Assembly: GCF_000743705.1 (NCBI RefSeq)
Contig: NZ_JQEZ01000001.1
Location: forward strand, 860,070 to 924,069
Length of the DNA stretch: 64,000 nt
Direction of reading: 5' to 3'
From: Ruegeria halocynthiae
GTDB lineage: Bacteria; Pseudomonadota; Alphaproteobacteria; Rhodobacterales; Rhodobacteraceae
Within the stretch, counting starts at the first letter, position 1. Each line of letters starts with the position of its first letter. This document shows positions 61,589 through 64,000 of this stretch, piece by piece. A program made the translations under genes and the position numbers. A model generated the notes under the pieces. That model made no database searches, had not been told where the DNA came from, and worked only from the letters and a program-made list of their open reading frames with translations.

Positions 61589-62545
61589 ATGCATCCCATC
61601 ATCAAATTGGTTTCCCAGCGCCTTGCGCTGGGACTCTTGTTGCTGCTTGGCGCTTCGGCCCTTATTTTTGGCCTGACCGAAGCCCTACCCGGAGACGCCG
61701 CGCAAGCCGTCCTGGGGCAGTCCGCCACACCTGAGGCCCTGGCAAACCTGCGCGAAGAAATGGGCTTGGACCGCCCCGCGCTGACCCGCTATTTCGAGTG
61801 GCTGGGAGGCATCGTTCAGGGTGATCTGGGTCATTCCCTGACCAACAAACTGGATATTGCTGAATCAGTCGGTGGCCGTCTGGGCAACACGCTGTTTCTG
61901 GCATTCTGGGCCGCCATCATTTCGGTGCCGCTGGCCATCTTTCTGGGCCTTCTGGCCGTGCGGTATCGCAACCGCTGGCCGGACAAGCTGATCTCGGCCG
62001 TGACCCTGACCACCATTTCAATCCCCGAATTTCTGATCGGTTATGTTCTGGTCTATTTCGTTGCGGTTAAGCTGGGTATGTTCTCACCGCTGGCCATGAT
62101 CAATGACAGCATGACACTGGGCCAAAAGCTGAATTCCATTGCCTTGCCCGTCATCGTTCTGACGTTGGTTGTTCTGGCGCATATGATGCGCATGACACGG
62201 GCCGCGATCCTGAACGTGATGCAATCGGCCTATGTGGAAACGGCCGAACTGAAGGGTCTGAGCAATTTCAAGATCATCTACCGCCACGCGCTGCCCAACG
62301 CGGTTGCGCCCATTGTCAACGTTGTGATGCTGAACCTGGCTTATCTGGTTGTCGGTGTCGTCGTGGTTGAAGTGGTGTTCGTCTATCCCGGCATGGGACA
62401 ATACCTGGTGGATCACGTGACCAAACGTGACGTGCCTGTGGTTCTGGCCTGCGGTGTGATTTTTGCCGCCATCTATATCGGACTGAACATGGTTGCTGAC
62501 ATCGTTGCCATTCTGGCCAACCCAAGGCTGAGGCATCCGAAATGA
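61589..62545 (+). CDS. ABC importer permease, DppB type
   Basis: A 318-residue inner-membrane protein of six helices. N-terminal start MHPIIKLVSQRLALGLLLLLGASALIFGLTEALPGD and E-A-x-x-x-x-G-L motif ETAELKGLSNFKIIYRHALPNA, the EAA loop that meets the ATPase. It pairs with the next permease. 15 nt after the binding protein and overlapping the next gene by 4 nt. Confidence 0.95.
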   Translation: MHPIIKLVSQRLALGLLLLLGASALIFGLTEALPGDAAQAVLGQSATPEALANLREEMGLDRPALTRYFEWLGGIVQGDLGHSLTNKLDIAESVGGRLGNTLFLAFWAAIISVPLAIFLGLLAVRYRNRWPDKLISAVTLTTISIPEFLIGYVLVYFVAVKLGMFSPLAMINDSMTLGQKLNSIALPVIVLTLVVLAHMMRMTRAAILNVMQSAYVETAELKGLSNFKIIYRHALPNAVAPIVNVVMLNLAYLVVGVVVVEVVFVYPGMGQYLVDHVTKRDVPVVLACGVIFAAIYIGLNMVADIVAILANPRLRHPK

Positions 62546-63357
62546 AGAACATCCCAATCTCTGCAATGATCGGGCTGGCCTTTACAGCCCTGTATTTCAT
62601 CATCGCCATCTTTGCCCCTCTGCTGGCCCCCTACGGTATGGCCGAAGTTGTCGGCGATGTGTGGGAGCCATCCAGTTCGCAATTCTGGCTGGGAACCGAC
62701 AATATCGGGCGCGATCTGCTGAGCCGCATGATCTATGGCGGCCGCACGACGATCTTCATCGCCACTGCCGCGACGATCCTCAGCTTTGTGACCGGCTCGA
62801 CCCTTGGCTTTCTGGCTGCCGTTCTGGGTGGCTGGGCTGATCAGGTCATGTCGCGCCTTGTCGATCTGATCATGTCGATCCCGACCCTGATCTCGGCGTT
62901 GGTGGTTCTGGCGATGGTTCCGGTCACCATTCCGGTGCTGATCATCGTCATGGGCCTGCTGGACGCGACCCGTGTCTATCGTCTGGCCCGTGCGGTTGCG
63001 GTGGATATCGCCGTGATGGACTATGTCGAGGCGGCCAAGCTGCGGGGGGAACGTCAGGCCTGGATCATCTTCCGCGAAGTCCTGCCCAACGCCCTGTCAC
63101 CGTTGGTCGCAGAACTGGGCCTGCGGTTCATCTTCATGGTTCTGTTTGTCTCGACCCTGTCTTTCCTGGGCCTGGGCGTTCAGCCGCCGCTGGCGGATTG
63201 GGGCGGCATCGTGAAGGAAAACAAAGATGGCATCGTTTATGGCATCGGTGCGGCGCTGTACCCCGCCGTGGCGATTGCGACGTTGGCGATCTCGGTCAAC
63301 CTTGTGGCTGACTGGGTCCTGAACCGTACAACTTCGCTGAAAGGAGGCCGGGGATGA
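62542..63357 (+). CDS. ABC importer permease, DppC type
   Basis: A 271-residue inner-membrane protein. The dipeptide/oligopeptide family entry GTDNIGRDLLSRMIYGGRTTIFIA is clear, and the EAA loop is YVEAAKLRGERQAWIIFREVLPNA. Five or six helices. It forms the channel with the DppB-type subunit. ATG overlaps the upstream stop and its own stop overlaps the ATPase start by 4 nt, so the three genes are coupled. Confidence 0.95.
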   Translation: MKNIPISAMIGLAFTALYFIIAIFAPLLAPYGMAEVVGDVWEPSSSQFWLGTDNIGRDLLSRMIYGGRTTIFIATAATILSFVTGSTLGFLAAVLGGWADQVMSRLVDLIMSIPTLISALVVLAMVPVTIPVLIIVMGLLDATRVYRLARAVAVDIAVMDYVEAAKLRGERQAWIIFREVLPNALSPLVAELGLRFIFMVLFVSTLSFLGLGVQPPLADWGGIVKENKDGIVYGIGAALYPAVAIATLAISVNLVADWVLNRTTSLKGGRG

Positions 63358-64000
63358 GTGATACCCTTCTCAAGGTCCGCGACCTCAAGATCGGCGCGAC
63401 TGTGTACCCGCCGGGTGAGAAACCCCATGACATCGAGATCGTGCACGGGGTCAGCTTTGACCTTGAGCGCGGCAAGGTGCTGGGGCTGATCGGAGAATCC
63501 GGGGCCGGCAAATCCACCATCGGTCTGGCCTCGATGGCCTATGGCCGGGGCGGGGTCGAGATCACCGGAGGCGAGGTTTGGGTCAACGGGCGCGACATCC
63601 TGAAATCTCCTCACGGGGATATCCGCAAGCTGCGGGGGGGCGAGGTTACCTATGTCTCGCAATCCGCGGCGGCATCCTTCAACCCTGCCAAGAAGATCAT
63701 GGATCAGGTGGTTGAGGCTGCGGTCGAACAGAAAAAGTTCAGCCGCAAAGAGGCCGAGCGTCGTGCGCGCGAACTGTTTGCCAAGCTGGGTCTGCCCGAT
63801 CCGGACAATATCGGCGAGCGCTATCCGCACCAGGTTTCGGGCGGTCAGTTGCAGCGGTGCATGACTGCGCTGGCGCTGTGTCCCGAACCCGATCTGGTGG
63901 TGTTTGACGAACCGACGACGGCACTGGACGTGACCACACAGATCGACGTCCTGATGGCGATCAAAGAGGCCATTGCCGACACTGGCGTTGGCGCGCTGTA
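63354..64000 (+). CDS. ABC importer ATPase, DppD type, cut by the window end
   Basis: The first 215 residues of an ATP-binding subunit, running off the window. Walker A is G-E-S-G-A-G-K-S-T at 47-55; the Q-loop Q-S-A-A-A-S-F-N-P is followed by the ABC signature V-S-G-G-Q-L-Q-R and Walker B L-V-V-F-D-E-P-T. It powers the two permeases. Peptide importers of this type often have two ATPase domains or a second subunit, probably beyond the edge. Confidence 0.93.
   Translation, partial: MSDTLLKVRDLKIGATVYPPGEKPHDIEIVHGVSFDLERGKVLGLIGESGAGKSTIGLASMAYGRGGVEITGGEVWVNGRDILKSPHGDIRKLRGGEVTYVSQSAAASFNPAKKIMDQVVEAAVEQKKFSRKEAERRARELFAKLGLPDPDNIGERYPHQVSGGQLQRCMTALALCPEPDLVVFDEPTTALDVTTQIDVLMAIKEAIADTGVGAL

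Noticed and set aside
1..64000. tRNA genes, CRISPR arrays, insertion sequences, prophage or phage-defence islands
   Set aside because: No cloverleaf, spaced direct repeats, transposase, integrase or known defence gene was found on reading both strands.

Overview
The window reads as chromosome of a marine alphaproteobacterium of the Roseobacter group (Rhodobacteraceae). Reasons: high GC, dense short-spaced operons, many GTG/TTG starts, a propionyl-CoA carboxylase locus with its own ScfR-type regulator (PccR), a betI-betC-betA choline-sulfate cluster, small Rhodobacteraceae-type lipoproteins and the intergenic repeat with a TATCCCGGGG core. This is inference from gene content; no 16S gene is present. 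I see no insertion sequence, prophage, CRISPR array or tRNA gene. The only RNA gene I am sure of is rnpB.

Layout. 1-11 kb: a partial sulfotransferase-like gene, a DUF4174 protein, pccA with a small upstream lipoprotein gene, a 650-nt regulatory spacer, a porin, three coupled small genes, pccB, a Bcr/CflA drug exporter and pccR. Together pccA, pccB and pccR carboxylate propionyl-CoA to methylmalonyl-CoA and control that step. 11-15.3 kb: a YdcH protein and betI-betC-betA, which turn choline-O-sulfate into choline and then betaine aldehyde under BetI control; betB is not in the window. 15.3-20 kb: a DMT exporter, divergent argO/argP, an MFS-like permease and yebC. 20-28 kb: two SLC13/TrkA-C permeases flank a glutamine amidotransferase, a BASS symporter overlapping a flavoprotein dehydrogenase gene, and a META-domain protein. 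28-31 kb: ymdB-like phosphodiesterase, a DUF333 lipoprotein, mgtE and 5-formyl-THF cyclo-ligase.

31-45.6 kb: guanine deaminase and 8-oxoguanine deaminase genes converge on a shared stop tetranucleotide; then hisN, an XRE regulator, a quinone oxidoreductase, a LysR regulator, a DUF1127 protein, a Bax-inhibitor-1 protein, ribosomal protein L33, a DUF1326-DUF2182-GYD trio, rnpB, a cell-wall amidase, an Excalibur lipoprotein and gatCA. 45.6-49.4 kb: a 52-residue secreted peptide, DUF4202, a ceramidase-family membrane protein, a UPF0173 metallohydrolase, tadA and rluB.

49.4-55.5 kb is the most intriguing block: a likely operon encoding a 29-residue membrane peptide, XpaC, TelA, a DUF2927 lipoprotein, an SPFH protein with a GYF_2 tail, a four-helix membrane protein and a double zinc-ribbon membrane protein. 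I read it as an envelope-stress or toxic-compound resistance complex that resembles in part the Bacillus YdjG/H/I module. 55.5-64 kb: nitroreductase, dtd, glycerate 2-kinase, a CocE-type hydrolase and a peptide/nickel-type ABC importer (binding protein, two permeases, ATPase cut by the window end).
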